A stretch of DNA of 20,304 bases from an uncultured Clostridia bacterium (GTDB lineage Bacteria; Bacillota; Clostridia; TANB77; UBA1234). Below are positions 1-7,717 of this stretch, piece by piece. The stretch spans positions 1 through 20,304 of the forward strand of contig CAKPAA010000022.1 of NCBI GenBank assembly GCA_934132775.1, in the 5' to 3' direction. The position numbers and the translations under genes are program-made. The notes beneath the pieces were generated by a model, which was not told the DNA's origin, ran no database searches, and was given only the letters and a program-made list of their open reading frames with translations. The stretch's first letter is position 1, and each line of letters starts with the position of its first letter.

Positions 1-396
1 TTAAATACGGACTTAGTTTGTGATGCTATTAACACAGCAATGAGAGAATTATTCTTACAAATCGTTTATGGTAGAACACAATCTGCTTTCTCTGAGGATG
101 GTCTTCCAATCGGAGCAGGTTTAGAGGATTTAGGAAAAGGTCATAGAAGCCAAGTTGGTACAATTTATAGCACAAACTTGAAAGGTCCTAGATACCTTGA
201 ACTTGCAGAGGGATATATAACTGAAATAGGCTTAGATGCAGATAATCAAATCATTGGTTATAAGTATGTTAACTTAGGAAAAATGATGGAAAACATCAAA
301 AAAGGTATTGAGCCAAAAGAAGCAATTGAAAAAGCAAGTGGACAATATGGTAGATTTGACGAAGCTGTTAAGAAAATTGACCCTAGAGCTGAATAA
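1..396 (+). CDS. Iron-sulfur cluster assembly scaffold (NifU-like), 3' part
   Basis: The reading frame is open from the first base, so the 5' end lies outside the window; about 131 C-terminal residues are visible. The stretch CDAINTAMRELFLQIVYGR, then FSEDGLPIGAGLEDLGKG and GYKYVNLGKMMENIKKG, matches my memory of the NifU-like scaffold proteins that sit directly upstream of GGGtGRT genes in anaerobes. The family role is to hold a nascent Fe-S cluster before transfer to apoproteins in the cytosol. The cluster-binding N-terminal cysteines are not in view; one cysteine (CDA) is visible. The next gene starts about 40 bases downstream on the same strand with no terminator between, so the two are probably co-transcribed. 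The family call rests mainly on this pairing and the conserved central block. Confidence 0.75.
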   Translation, partial: LNTDLVCDAINTAMRELFLQIVYGRTQSAFSEDGLPIGAGLEDLGKGHRSQVGTIYSTNLKGPRYLELAEGYITEIGLDADNQIIGYKYVNLGKMMENIKKGIEPKEAIEKASGQYGRFDEAVKKIDPRAE

Positions 397-435
397 TATA
401 GGTGTTTAAGTTAAATATAGAAGGGAATGAATATA

Positions 436-1434
436 ATGAGTTTATTTGAAAGTTATGAAAGAAGAATAGATCAAATAATACCAGTGCTTAATAAATATGG
501 TATTAAAGATTTAGAAGAAGCAAGAGCAATTTGTGAAGAAAAAGGTTTTAGCCCATATGATATAGTTAAAGGAATTCAACCAATATGCTTTGAAAATGCT
601 TGCTGGGCATACACAGTTGGTGCTGCAATTGCAATAAAAAAAGGTTGCACAAAAGCTGCTGATGCTGCAAAAGCAATAGGGGAAGGATTACAATCATTCT
701 GTATTCCTGGAAGTGTTGCTGATGATAGAAAAGTTGGCCTTGGTCACGGAAATCTAGCATCAATGTTACTTTCAGAAGATACAAAATGCTTTGCATTTTT
801 GGCTGGTCACGAAAGCTTTGCAGCAGCTGAGGGTGCTATTGGTATAGCAAAATCAGCAAACAAGGTTAGAAAAGAACCTCTAAGAGTTATTTTGAACGGA
901 TTAGGAAAAGATGCAGCACAAATTATTTCAAGAATAAACGGTTTTACATATGTAAAAACAGATTTTGATTTCTTCACAGGCAAAGTTAATGTATTAGAAG
1001 AGATTCCATATTCAAAAGGTGAAAGAGCTGCTGTTAGATGCTATGGTGCAAACGATGTTAGAGAAGGTGTTGCAATAATGCACTTAGAGGGCGTTGATGT
1101 ATCGATTACTGGTAACTCAACAAACCCAACAAGATTCCAACATCCAGTTGCAGGAACATACAAGAAAGAATGTATTGAACTTGGAAAGAAATATTTCTCA
1201 GTTGCATCAGGTGGTGGAACAGGAAGAACATTGCATCCAGATAATATGGCTGCTGGTCCTGCATCATATGGTATGACAGATACAATGGGAAGAATGCACT
1301 CAGATGCACAATTCGCAGGTTCTTCATCAGTTCCAGCTCACGTTGAGATGATGGGACTAATCGGTATGGGTAACAACCCAATGGTTGGTGCCACAGTTGC
1401 AGTAGCTGTCGCTGTTGAAGAGGCTATGAAATAG
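436..1434 (+). CDS. GGGtGRT family protein
   Basis: A 332-residue protein with the naming motif GGGTGRT near residues 259-265, followed by LHPDNMAAGPASYGMTDTMG and a glycine/alanine-rich C terminus (MMGLIGMGNNPMVGATVAVAV). The family is about 330 residues long, so it is full length. Its biochemical role is not established; its recurrent neighbour is a NifU-like scaffold gene, as here, which suggests a link to Fe-S metabolism (inference). I chose the ATG at 436 (MSLFESYERR) over the in-frame ATG at 427: the ribosome-binding site AGAAGGG (419-425) lies 10 bases before 436 but only one base before 427. Base composition matches the neighbouring housekeeping genes. A strong hairpin follows at 1519-1560. 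Confidence 0.85.
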   Translation: MSLFESYERRIDQIIPVLNKYGIKDLEEARAICEEKGFSPYDIVKGIQPICFENACWAYTVGAAIAIKKGCTKAADAAKAIGEGLQSFCIPGSVADDRKVGLGHGNLASMLLSEDTKCFAFLAGHESFAAAEGAIGIAKSANKVRKEPLRVILNGLGKDAAQIISRINGFTYVKTDFDFFTGKVNVLEEIPYSKGERAAVRCYGANDVREGVAIMHLEGVDVSITGNSTNPTRFQHPVAGTYKKECIELGKKYFSVASGGGTGRTLHPDNMAAGPASYGMTDTMGRMHSDAQFAGSSSVPAHVEMMGLIGMGNNPMVGATVAVAVAVEEAMK

Positions 1435-1518
1435 TTGATACTGTAAGAACTTATAAAAATAAATAAAATGTGGGTGAATAAAAAAAAGGCAGTGAAATTT
1501 GCCCACTGTCCACGATTT

Positions 1519-1560
1519 GCCCACCAAACGAAAATGCCCACATTATTTGGTGGGCATTTT
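1519..1560 (+). terminator. Terminator with two alternative stems
   Basis: AAAATGCCCAC (1531-1541) pairs perfectly over 11 bp with GTGGGCATTTT (1550-1560) and ends in a T run, a normal intrinsic terminator for the GGGtGRT operon. The same 3' arm can instead pair with GCCCACCAAA (1519-1528) through TTTGGTGGGC (1546-1555), a perfect 10-bp alternative. A third GCCCAC lies at 1501-1506, so the hexamer recurs every 18 bases (1501, 1519, 1537). Confidence 0.75.
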
Positions 1561-1664
1561 CATTAAAATGTTAATTGTATCTAATATATCTTTAATATCA
1601 TATTGTCGCTTTCGGCAAAATGGTCAAACGCATTTATATTACTGTTTTCACATGATTGAATTTG

Positions 1665-2528
1665 TTAATTTTTTTTAGGATTATCTTTTTTTAATATTTT
1701 TTTGTCTTTTTTGAAATCTTTAGCATTTTCACTTGTAACAACCGGTCTGCCAAGTTTTAATTCAATGTTTTTTCTAGTAGCAGAAGCAATTTCTCCACCA
1801 TCGTGTGCATCTTGTTTTAGTTCATTAATACCTCGAGAATCATTTGTTTTATGTATTTCTGTAGTGGTAACTTCTGCAAGTGTCATAAGTGCTAGTTCCA
1901 TAGCAGACATATTATCTCTTAAATTTTGTTTACCAATTCTTTTTAAAGCTTTATGCTGACCTGTTGTAATGCCAAAAGTACCTCTACTTATTTCATCTGT
2001 TAAAATGCCATAATCTTTAGTGGTAGCACCTCTGTTTTTCCATTCGTTAGTCAAGTTGTTTCTAGCACCAATCCCTTTAATTCTAGTATTAGTCCATTCT
2101 TCATCGTAACCTTTTTTTAAATAAGTTTGTCTAGCTCTTTCGATAGCGAGTGATGGATCAATTATTTCTTGTATTCTTTCTTCTGCTAATCTTGCAAACC
2201 ATTGTTTGAATGGTTCAGCGTTAGGAGAAGGAACTGACTGAATAATTCTAAAAATGGTCTCACGATTACCACAGTCAGTAAGACGATTTTTGCCATCTTT
2301 GGCTATCATTTTTAACTGTCCGATATTTTCGGACAGTTCGGAAAAACCTTCTACTTCAAGTTTTTTCTTTAAATCATCCCAATATTTTCTTGGTCTACTA
2401 CTGCTAGTTAGTATCTCTATTATATCTACAATAGAATAATACCACTCATCATTATACATTTGTCTTCTAATTTTGCTATTTTCAAATAATACTAATTCTT
2501 TATTTTCATTTAATTTATTATCTTCCAT
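1665..2528 (-). CDS. Bro-N domain protein (DinD / phage antirepressor-like)
   Basis: A 287-residue protein. Residues about 12-110 form a Bro-N domain (LFENSKIRRQMYNDEWYYSI, then DIIEIL, KYWDDLKKKL and GNRETIFRIIQSVPSPNAEP). The remainder (QEIIDPSLAIERARQTYLKKGY, RGTFGIT, NLRDNMSAMELALMTLAEV) matches the layout of E. coli DinD and related chromosomal BRO proteins, which are about 270-290 residues. Bro-N is a DNA-associated domain best known from phage antirepressors and baculovirus Bro proteins; DinD antagonises RecA filaments. What this homologue does is unknown. The start has a GAAAGGAAAG ribosome-binding site on the minus strand. It stands alone, opposite in strand to its neighbours, beside a toxin-gene remnant, as expected of accessory DNA. 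No integrase or phage structural gene is adjacent. Confidence 0.85.
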   Translation of the reverse strand: MEDNKLNENKELVLFENSKIRRQMYNDEWYYSIVDIIEILTSSSRPRKYWDDLKKKLEVEGFSELSENIGQLKMIAKDGKNRLTDCGNRETIFRIIQSVPSPNAEPFKQWFARLAEERIQEIIDPSLAIERARQTYLKKGYDEEWTNTRIKGIGARNNLTNEWKNRGATTKDYGILTDEISRGTFGITTGQHKALKRIGKQNLRDNMSAMELALMTLAEVTTTEIHKTNDSRGINELKQDAHDGGEIASATRKNIELKLGRPVVTSENAKDFKKDKKILKKDNPKKN

Positions 2529-2691
2529 AAATTCTTTCCTTTCAATTTATTCTTGATAAGGCTGGTATGTTTATGTTTAATTATTGAGTAACAAAATCTT
2601 GATTTCAGCCTTTTTCTAGTCACAATTTTTTTATTTTATTTCCAAATATCATTATTATCATCTCAATTCAATACTATTTTATTTTTACTTT
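2529..2691. other. AT-rich spacer without a recognised gene
   Basis: Stretch between the start of the Bro-N gene and the toxin remnant. It carries the minus-strand ribosome-binding site of the Bro-N gene next to 2529. I searched it for a YefM/Axe-type antitoxin frame to partner the YoeB remnant and saw none. Confidence 0.5.
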
Positions 2692-2918
2692 GTGAAAAAG
2701 TCAACACAATTGCAGAAACTGAAAGCAAGGTGATTGAAATGTATGAATTATTAAAAAATAATCCTTATTAAAATCCACCACCATACGAAAAACTAGTAGG
2801 TAACTTAAATGGATTTTATTAAAGAAGAATAAATATTCAACATAAGTTAGTTTATTCAGTTGAAGAGGGTGAAAAGCAAGTAAAAATATTAAGCATATGG
2901 TCTCATTATGAAAATTAG
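2692..2918 (+). pseudogene. Decayed YoeB/Txe-family mRNA endonuclease toxin
   Basis: Frame 2730-2918 reads VIEMYELLKNNPY, stop, NPPPYEKLVGNLNGFY, stop, RRINIQHKLVYSVEEGEKQV, KILSIWSHYEN, stop. This is the conserved C-terminal two thirds of Txe/YoeB toxins (NPPPYEKL, SRRINIQHRLVY, W-[ST]-HYE). The in-frame stops at 2769-2771 and 2820-2822 sit where the family has Q and S, so each is probably one substitution. Upstream, the frame beginning at 2692 (KKSTQLQKLKA) continues the homology after a one-base deletion near 2727-2729. The family HRLVY arginine, catalytic in E. coli YoeB (Arg65), is a lysine here, while the terminal HYE is kept. The N terminus and any antitoxin are missing. A functional member would cut mRNA at the ribosome; this copy cannot make a full protein. 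Confidence 0.85.
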
Positions 2919-3023
2919 ACTTTTAAATAAAATTTAATAATGTTGGCTTTTATTTTCAGCCACGAATAATAAACACTTCCAATGGAATAATATGTATAGA
3001 AAAATATTTTGGAGGTGTTTGTT

Positions 3024-4274
3024 ATTAAAAGGATTGTTACTATTGAGGATGTTATGGCACGTGAGGTGCTAGATTCAAGAGGAAAGCCTACTGTGGAAGT
3101 TGAAGTAGTTACTGAGTTTGGAGATATTGGAAGAGCTATTGTTCCGTCTGGTGCTTCAACTGGTGAGGCAGAGGCAATTGAGCTACGAGATAAAGATGAA
3201 ACTAGGTACAACGGAAACGGTGTTAAAAAAGCTGTGAATAATGTTAATGAGATAATTGCTGAAAAACTAATTGGTGTAAATGTTTACGACCAAAAAGAAA
3301 TTGATAGGCTTATGATAAAGCTTGATGGTACTGATAATAAATCAAAGCTTGGTGCTAATGCTATTTTGGGTGTATCTATGGCAACAGCGTGCGCGGCTGC
3401 TAATAGTCTTGAAATTCCTCTTGCTATGTATCTTGGCGGTATATCTGGTTCTAGTATTCCGTGTCCTATGATGAATATTTTGAATGGTGGTCAGCACGCA
3501 GATAATAATGTGAACATTCAAGAATTTATGATAGTTCCAAATGGAATAAAGAGTTTTGGTGAAAAAGTTAGGGCTTGTAGTGAGATTTATTATGCACTAA
3601 AAAAGATTTTGAAAGATGAAGAATTGCTTTCTGGTGTTGGAGATGAGGGTGGTTTTGCACCTAATTTGAAAAATGATGAAGAGGCTTTGGAGTTTTTAAA
3701 TAATGCAATTAAAAAAGCTGATTATGATGGAAAGGTTAGGATTTCCCTAGATGTAGCAGCAAGTGAAATGTATGACAAAAAGAAAAAAATGTATGAATTT
3801 TGGAAAACAGGCGAAAAGAAGACGGCAAGAGAAATGATAACTTATTATAAAGAATTGATTGAAAAGTATCCGATTTTTTCTATCGAAGACGGTCTTGCAG
3901 AAGAAGACTGGGATGGTTGGAAGCTTATGACTGACGAACTTGGAAAGAAGATTTATCTAGTTGGTGATGATTTGTTTGTTACTAACGTAAAACGTTTGAA
4001 ATATGGAATTGAAAATAAGATTGCAAATAGTATTTTAATAAAGCCAAATCAGATAGGTACTGTTTCTGAAACAATTGAAACGGTGAAAGAAGCAAAAGCT
4101 AATGGATATTTACCAATAATTTCTCACCGTTCAGGAGAAACAGAAGATACATTTATTGCGGATTTAAGTGTTGGTCTTAATGTTAAATATATCAAGACTG
4201 GTGCTCCTGTTAGAGGTGAGAGAACTGCCAAATACAACCAATTACTACGTTTGAATGAGATGATAAACGGGTAA
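3024..4274 (+). CDS. eno: Enolase (phosphopyruvate hydratase)
   Basis: Converts 2-phosphoglycerate to phosphoenolpyruvate in glycolysis; cytosolic and Mg2+-dependent. About 416 residues, full length. Visible motifs: AREVLDSRGKPTVEVEV at the N terminus, the mobile loop SGASTGEAEA, GGQHADNN, the catalytic glutamate in GDEGGFAPN, metal ligands in LDVAASE, FSIEDGLAEEDW and LVGDD, the base lysine in LIKPNQIGT, then SHRSGETED and YIKTGAP. The start is unusual: GGAGGTG (3011-3017) is followed six bases later by ATT at 3024, exactly where the family has the ATG of MKRIVTIEDV. Canonical alternatives are worse: TTG at 3009 and GTG at 3015 lie before or inside the ribosome-binding site, and ATG at 3054 would remove the first beta strand. 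I therefore annotate from ATT 3024, with moderate confidence in that codon and high confidence in the gene. Confidence 0.95.
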   Translation: MKRIVTIEDVMAREVLDSRGKPTVEVEVVTEFGDIGRAIVPSGASTGEAEAIELRDKDETRYNGNGVKKAVNNVNEIIAEKLIGVNVYDQKEIDRLMIKLDGTDNKSKLGANAILGVSMATACAAANSLEIPLAMYLGGISGSSIPCPMMNILNGGQHADNNVNIQEFMIVPNGIKSFGEKVRACSEIYYALKKILKDEELLSGVGDEGGFAPNLKNDEEALEFLNNAIKKADYDGKVRISLDVAASEMYDKKKKMYEFWKTGEKKTAREMITYYKELIEKYPIFSIEDGLAEEDWDGWKLMTDELGKKIYLVGDDLFVTNVKRLKYGIENKIANSILIKPNQIGTVSETIETVKEAKANGYLPIISHRSGETEDTFIADLSVGLNVKYIKTGAPVRGERTAKYNQLLRLNEMING

Positions 4275-4331
4275 TGGCGAAAAATAATGGCTTTGTAATG
4301 TATTTGTAACATAAATTTAATAATATTGTAA

Positions 4332-4360
4332 TTGTAAAAACAAATCGAAAATTGTAGAAT
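4332..4360 (+). promoter_or_regulatory. Sigma-A-type promoter for the 4429 gene
   Basis: TTGTAA (4332-4337), a 17-bp spacer, then TAGAAT (4355-4360). It lies between the end of enolase and the ribosome-binding site at 4389-4395, predicting a short leader starting near 4367. Confidence 0.5.
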
Positions 4361-4396
4361 TGTATTGATGAATATTACAAAAGAGAATAGGAGGAC

Positions 4397-4418
4397 AAGC
4401 GACAATTGAAAATCGCTT
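4397..4418 (+). promoter_or_regulatory. Hairpin between ribosome-binding site and ATG
   Basis: AAGCGA (4397-4402) pairs with TCGCTT (4413-4418) around a 10-base loop. It lies between a strong AGGAGGA (4389-4395) and the first ATG (4429), which are otherwise 33 bases apart. Folding would bring the effective spacing to about 11 bases. Alternatively the ATT at 4405, in frame and 9 bases after AGGAGGA, is the true start. Confidence 0.5.
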
Positions 4419-4428
4419 AGTAAAGACT

Positions 4429-5178
4429 ATGGAGAATAATGAAGTTAATGTACATTCAGTAGAATTACAAAAACATATTCAAAAGCTTGAAAAGCTTGAA
4501 AAAATGATAAATCCAAATAGTAAGAAATCATTGATACTTTGGGAAGAAGATGACGCATTTAAAAAGTTAATTGCAGATTTAAAAGATTATGCACTTACTT
4601 GTAGCACAGAAGAATTCCCAGTTGAACTTTTAGATAAATTGAAAGCATTGCAAACAGACGCTGTTAAGCAAATTGTAGATGGTACAACTAGAATTGTTGA
4701 CCTAAAAGAGCAAGCTAAGACTAATCTTGAACTTAGCAGGACTTTATCTGCAATGTATATTTCAGCTATGGCTGCAAATCCATTAACTGAGTATGAAGAG
4801 CAATTACAAAAAGAAGAGCTAGCTCCAATGAAAGAGTATCTAACTCAAATTTCTACTTGTGTTCCAGAATCAGAGGAGTATGTAAAAGCAGAAAAAATAA
4901 TTAAGTCTAAGATTAGCAACTTGGAGAATAGTGTTCACGTTGCAATTGATCTAGAAAGAACAACGAGTAAAAATAGTGCTTTGGAGTATATAAAAACAGA
5001 GCTTGCACCAGCAGTTGAAAGATTACAAACTGCATATGATGATAAGTATAATGTTGTTGAACAAGAGCCAGAAGCAGAGATGTCTCTTGCTATTAGAAAA
5101 ACGTTTAAAGAGAAAATGTACGATGCTTTTGTTAGACCGATTGCTAATTTGTTTAAGAGAAAAGCAAAGAGTAGATAA
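4429..5178 (+). CDS. Unrecognised helical protein with basic C terminus
   Basis: A 249-residue protein I do not recognise. It is rich in E, K, L and A with heptad-like spacing over much of its length (residues about 8-35 LQKHIQKLEKLEKM; also 110-190), so mainly alpha-helical, probably coiled coil. There is no signal peptide or clear membrane segment. The tail (FVRPIANLFKRKAKSR) is amphipathic and strongly basic and could touch membrane or nucleic acid (inference). It has its own predicted promoter and is closed by a terminator at 5204-5248, so it is probably a single-gene unit between enolase and mutS2. Base composition matches the neighbours. The start is uncertain: ATG 4429 has no adjacent ribosome-binding site; ATT 4405 would add eight residues (IENRLVKT). 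Confidence 0.75.
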   Translation: MENNEVNVHSVELQKHIQKLEKLEKMINPNSKKSLILWEEDDAFKKLIADLKDYALTCSTEEFPVELLDKLKALQTDAVKQIVDGTTRIVDLKEQAKTNLELSRTLSAMYISAMAANPLTEYEEQLQKEELAPMKEYLTQISTCVPESEEYVKAEKIIKSKISNLENSVHVAIDLERTTSKNSALEYIKTELAPAVERLQTAYDDKYNVVEQEPEAEMSLAIRKTFKEKMYDAFVRPIANLFKRKAKSR

Positions 5179-5197
5179 TAAAATAATTTAAAGATAA

Positions 5198-5226
5198 TTG
5201 ATAAAAAGCTAGATACTGTGTATAAT
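5198..5226 (+). promoter_or_regulatory. Promoter for mutS2, nested in the upstream terminator
   Basis: TTGATA (5198-5203), exactly 17 bp, then a perfect TATAAT (5221-5226). The spacer is the left arm of the terminator hairpin and the -10 box lies in its loop, so transcription of mutS2 should begin at about the right arm (near 5233). Confidence 0.7.
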
Positions 5227-5248
5227 AGGCATAGTACCTAGCTTTTTT
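5204..5248 (+). terminator. Intrinsic terminator of the 4429 gene
   Basis: Left arm 5204-5217 (AAAAGCTAGATACT) pairs with right arm 5233-5246 (AGTACCTAGCTTTT), 13 of 14 positions, followed by T residues to 5248. The loop holds a TATAAT box. Confidence 0.8.
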
Positions 5249-5286
5249 GAAAGTAAAAGTTAGAAATTGATAGGAGAGAATTAAGT

Positions 5287-7653
5287 ATGAATGAAAAAGC
5301 TTTAAGAATGTTAGAATACAACAAAATCATAGATAAATTAGATAATTATGCAATTACGTATGTAGGAAAAGAGCTAGTGGCATCTTTGAAGCCTTCTATA
5401 ACTTTGAGCACAGTTAAGAAAAAGCAAAAAGAAACGACAGAAGCTGTTTCTATGATATTAAGGTTTGGAAATCCACCAATAGCACCTATTGCAGATTTTA
5501 AGGAGATTTTGAATAAGGTAAGAATTGGTGGAGTGCTATCAATAAAAGCCTTATTAGAGACGGCATCTGCACTTAAAAATATGCGTGAAGTGAAAGAATA
5601 TGGTAAAGAAAATTTAGGAGAAGAAACTGAAATAGTTGGCGAATATTTTGAGAATCTTTATTCAAATATGAACGTTGAAAAAGAGATTTTCAGATGTATA
5701 AAAACAGAAGATGACTTAGATGATAGGGCAAGTTCAGAACTATATAACATTAGAAGACACATTGCAGAAGCTGAAAGCAAAATTAAAGATAAATTGAATG
5801 ATATTATTCACTCATCAGATTTATCTAAATATTTGCAAGACCAAGTTGTTACTTTTAGAAATGATAGGTATGTTATTCCTGTTAAACAGGAACATAGGAG
5901 TGAAATTAAGGGCTTTATACATGATTCTTCTGCATCAGGAAACACTATATTTGTTGAGCCAACAGCAGTCTTTAATATAAATAATGAAATTAAAGAATTA
6001 AAAATTAAAGAGCAATTAGAAATAGAAAGAATACTAGCTTTACTTACACAGATGCTTGATCCAATTTTAGATGATATAGAAGCTTCTATTGAAACGCTTG
6101 GATATGTAGATTTTATATTTGCAAAAGCAAAACTTTCGCTTAGTATGAATGCTTTTGAGCCTATTGTTAATGATAAAAATTATATAAATTTAAAAAATGC
6201 AAGACACCCATTGATACCTGAAAATGTTGTTGTTCCAATTGATGTTTGGATAGGCAAAGACTACAAGACCTTAGTGATAACAGGACCTAATACTGGTGGT
6301 AAGACAGTAACTTTGAAAACTGTTGGACTACTTTCACTAATGGCACAAAGTGGACTTCATATACCTGCTTCTGAGTCATCAGAAATTGCTGTGTTTGATA
6401 ATATATATGCAGATATTGGAGATGAGCAAAGCATTGAGCAGTCATTAAGTACATTTTCATCACATATGAAAAATGTAATAAATATAACGAATAATGCTAA
6501 TAAAAATGATTTGGTTTTAGTGGACGAATTAGGTTCTGGAACAGACCCAGTTGAGGGTGCAGCAATTGCAATGGCAGTGCTTGAATATTTAAGGAATTCT
6601 GAAATAACAACAATTGCAACGACTCATTACAGTGAGTTGAAAACATATGCTATGCAAACTGAAAACGTTGAAAATGCTTCTTGCGAATTTAATGTTGAGA
6701 CTTTGAAACCAACATACAAGCTTTTGATAGGTGTTCCTGGAAGAAGTAATGCTTTTGCAATTTCAAAAAAGCTTGGATTATCTGAAAAAATATTAGAAAA
6801 GGCAAACACATATTTAAGTGCTGAAACAATTAGATTTGAAGATGTTCTAAATAAAATGGAACTAGACAGAATAAAAGCAAAAGAACAAAAAGAAGTTGCA
6901 GACAAACTTCTAACAGAAGCAAAGCAAGAAAAAGAAAAAGTTGAGTCTGAAATTAAAAAGTTAGAAGACAAGAAAAACGATATATTGCAAAAAGCTAAAA
7001 CAGAAGCAAGGGATATTCTATTAGATGCAGAATACGAAGCAAATGAAATAATTAAAGAATTAACGAATTTGAAAAAAAGTAAGGACAAAAATGTTGGAAA
7101 AAATGCAGAAGAGGCAAGAACAAAGATAAAGAAAAGTATTTCCGAAATTCAAAAAGATTTAATTAAACCTAAAAAAGAGATAAAGAATTCAATTAAACCA
7201 GAAGAAATAATAGTGGGAATGCCTGTGTTTGTACCATCATTAGATCAAGAGGCAACTATTGTATCATTGCCAGACAAAAAAGGTAACGTAATGATACAGT
7301 CAGGAATAATAAAATTAAGCATACATCCGTCACAATTAGAAAAATCAAAAGAGGCAGTAAAAAAAGCAGAAGTTAAAGTAAATATGATGGTAAAAAGTAA
7401 AGCGAAGGATATAACAACCGAAATAAATCTGCTTGGAATGACCGTCGATGAAGCAACAAACACGCTTGAAAAATATTTAGATGATGCGTATTTGTCAGGT
7501 TTAAAGCAAGTTAGAGTAGTACACGGAAAGGGAAGCGGAGCTTTAAGAAAGGGAGTACAGTCATATTTAAGGACAAACCCACACGTAAGTTCATTTAGGT
7601 TAGGAATGTATGGTGAGGGAGATAGTGGGGTAACAATAGTAGAATTGAAGTAA
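5287..7653 (+). CDS. mutS2: MutS2 (MutS-family ATPase with Smr domain)
   Basis: A 788-residue protein, typical for the family. Order of parts: MutS core with connector and lever regions; ATPase with Walker A GPNTGGKT near residue 333 and Walker B LVLVDELGSGTDP near 409; the switch region TTHYSELK; the VPGRSNAF segment; a long charged coiled coil (about 520-640); a KOW-like linker; and a C-terminal Smr domain (about 713-788) with the signature HGKGSGALR and a conserved LGM entry motif. MutS2 was first described as an anti-recombination factor. In Bacillus it also recognises collided ribosomes and splits them, feeding RqcH-dependent rescue (known family biology). Ribosome-binding site GGAGAG precedes ATG 5287. 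It has its own nested promoter upstream. All key residues are present, so it should be active. Confidence 0.97.
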   Translation: MNEKALRMLEYNKIIDKLDNYAITYVGKELVASLKPSITLSTVKKKQKETTEAVSMILRFGNPPIAPIADFKEILNKVRIGGVLSIKALLETASALKNMREVKEYGKENLGEETEIVGEYFENLYSNMNVEKEIFRCIKTEDDLDDRASSELYNIRRHIAEAESKIKDKLNDIIHSSDLSKYLQDQVVTFRNDRYVIPVKQEHRSEIKGFIHDSSASGNTIFVEPTAVFNINNEIKELKIKEQLEIERILALLTQMLDPILDDIEASIETLGYVDFIFAKAKLSLSMNAFEPIVNDKNYINLKNARHPLIPENVVVPIDVWIGKDYKTLVITGPNTGGKTVTLKTVGLLSLMAQSGLHIPASESSEIAVFDNIYADIGDEQSIEQSLSTFSSHMKNVINITNNANKNDLVLVDELGSGTDPVEGAAIAMAVLEYLRNSEITTIATTHYSELKTYAMQTENVENASCEFNVETLKPTYKLLIGVPGRSNAFAISKKLGLSEKILEKANTYLSAETIRFEDVLNKMELDRIKAKEQKEVADKLLTEAKQEKEKVESEIKKLEDKKNDILQKAKTEARDILLDAEYEANEIIKELTNLKKSKDKNVGKNAEEARTKIKKSISEIQKDLIKPKKEIKNSIKPEEIIVGMPVFVPSLDQEATIVSLPDKKGNVMIQSGIIKLSIHPSQLEKSKEAVKKAEVKVNMMVKSKAKDITTEINLLGMTVDEATNTLEKYLDDAYLSGLKQVRVVHGKGSGALRKGVQSYLRTNPHVSSFRLGMYGEGDSGVTIVELK

Positions 7654-7673
7654 GCTTCTAGCAAATATAAAAT

Positions 7674-7709
7674 CTTACTATCTATTTAAAGTATAAAATA
7701 GATAGTAAG
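7674..7709. terminator. Terminator between convergent mutS2 and spoVAE-like genes
   Basis: CTTACTATCTATTT (7674-7687) pairs perfectly over 14 bp with 7696-7709 around an 8-base loop. On the minus strand the hairpin is followed by a T-rich run, so it mainly serves the minus-strand gene; on the plus strand no clear T tract follows. Confidence 0.65.
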
Positions 7710-7717
7710 TAAAAAAG

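Noticed and set aside
1665..2528. Prophage marked by the Bro-N gene
   Set aside because: No integrase, structural, lysis or repressor genes and no attachment repeats are seen nearby.
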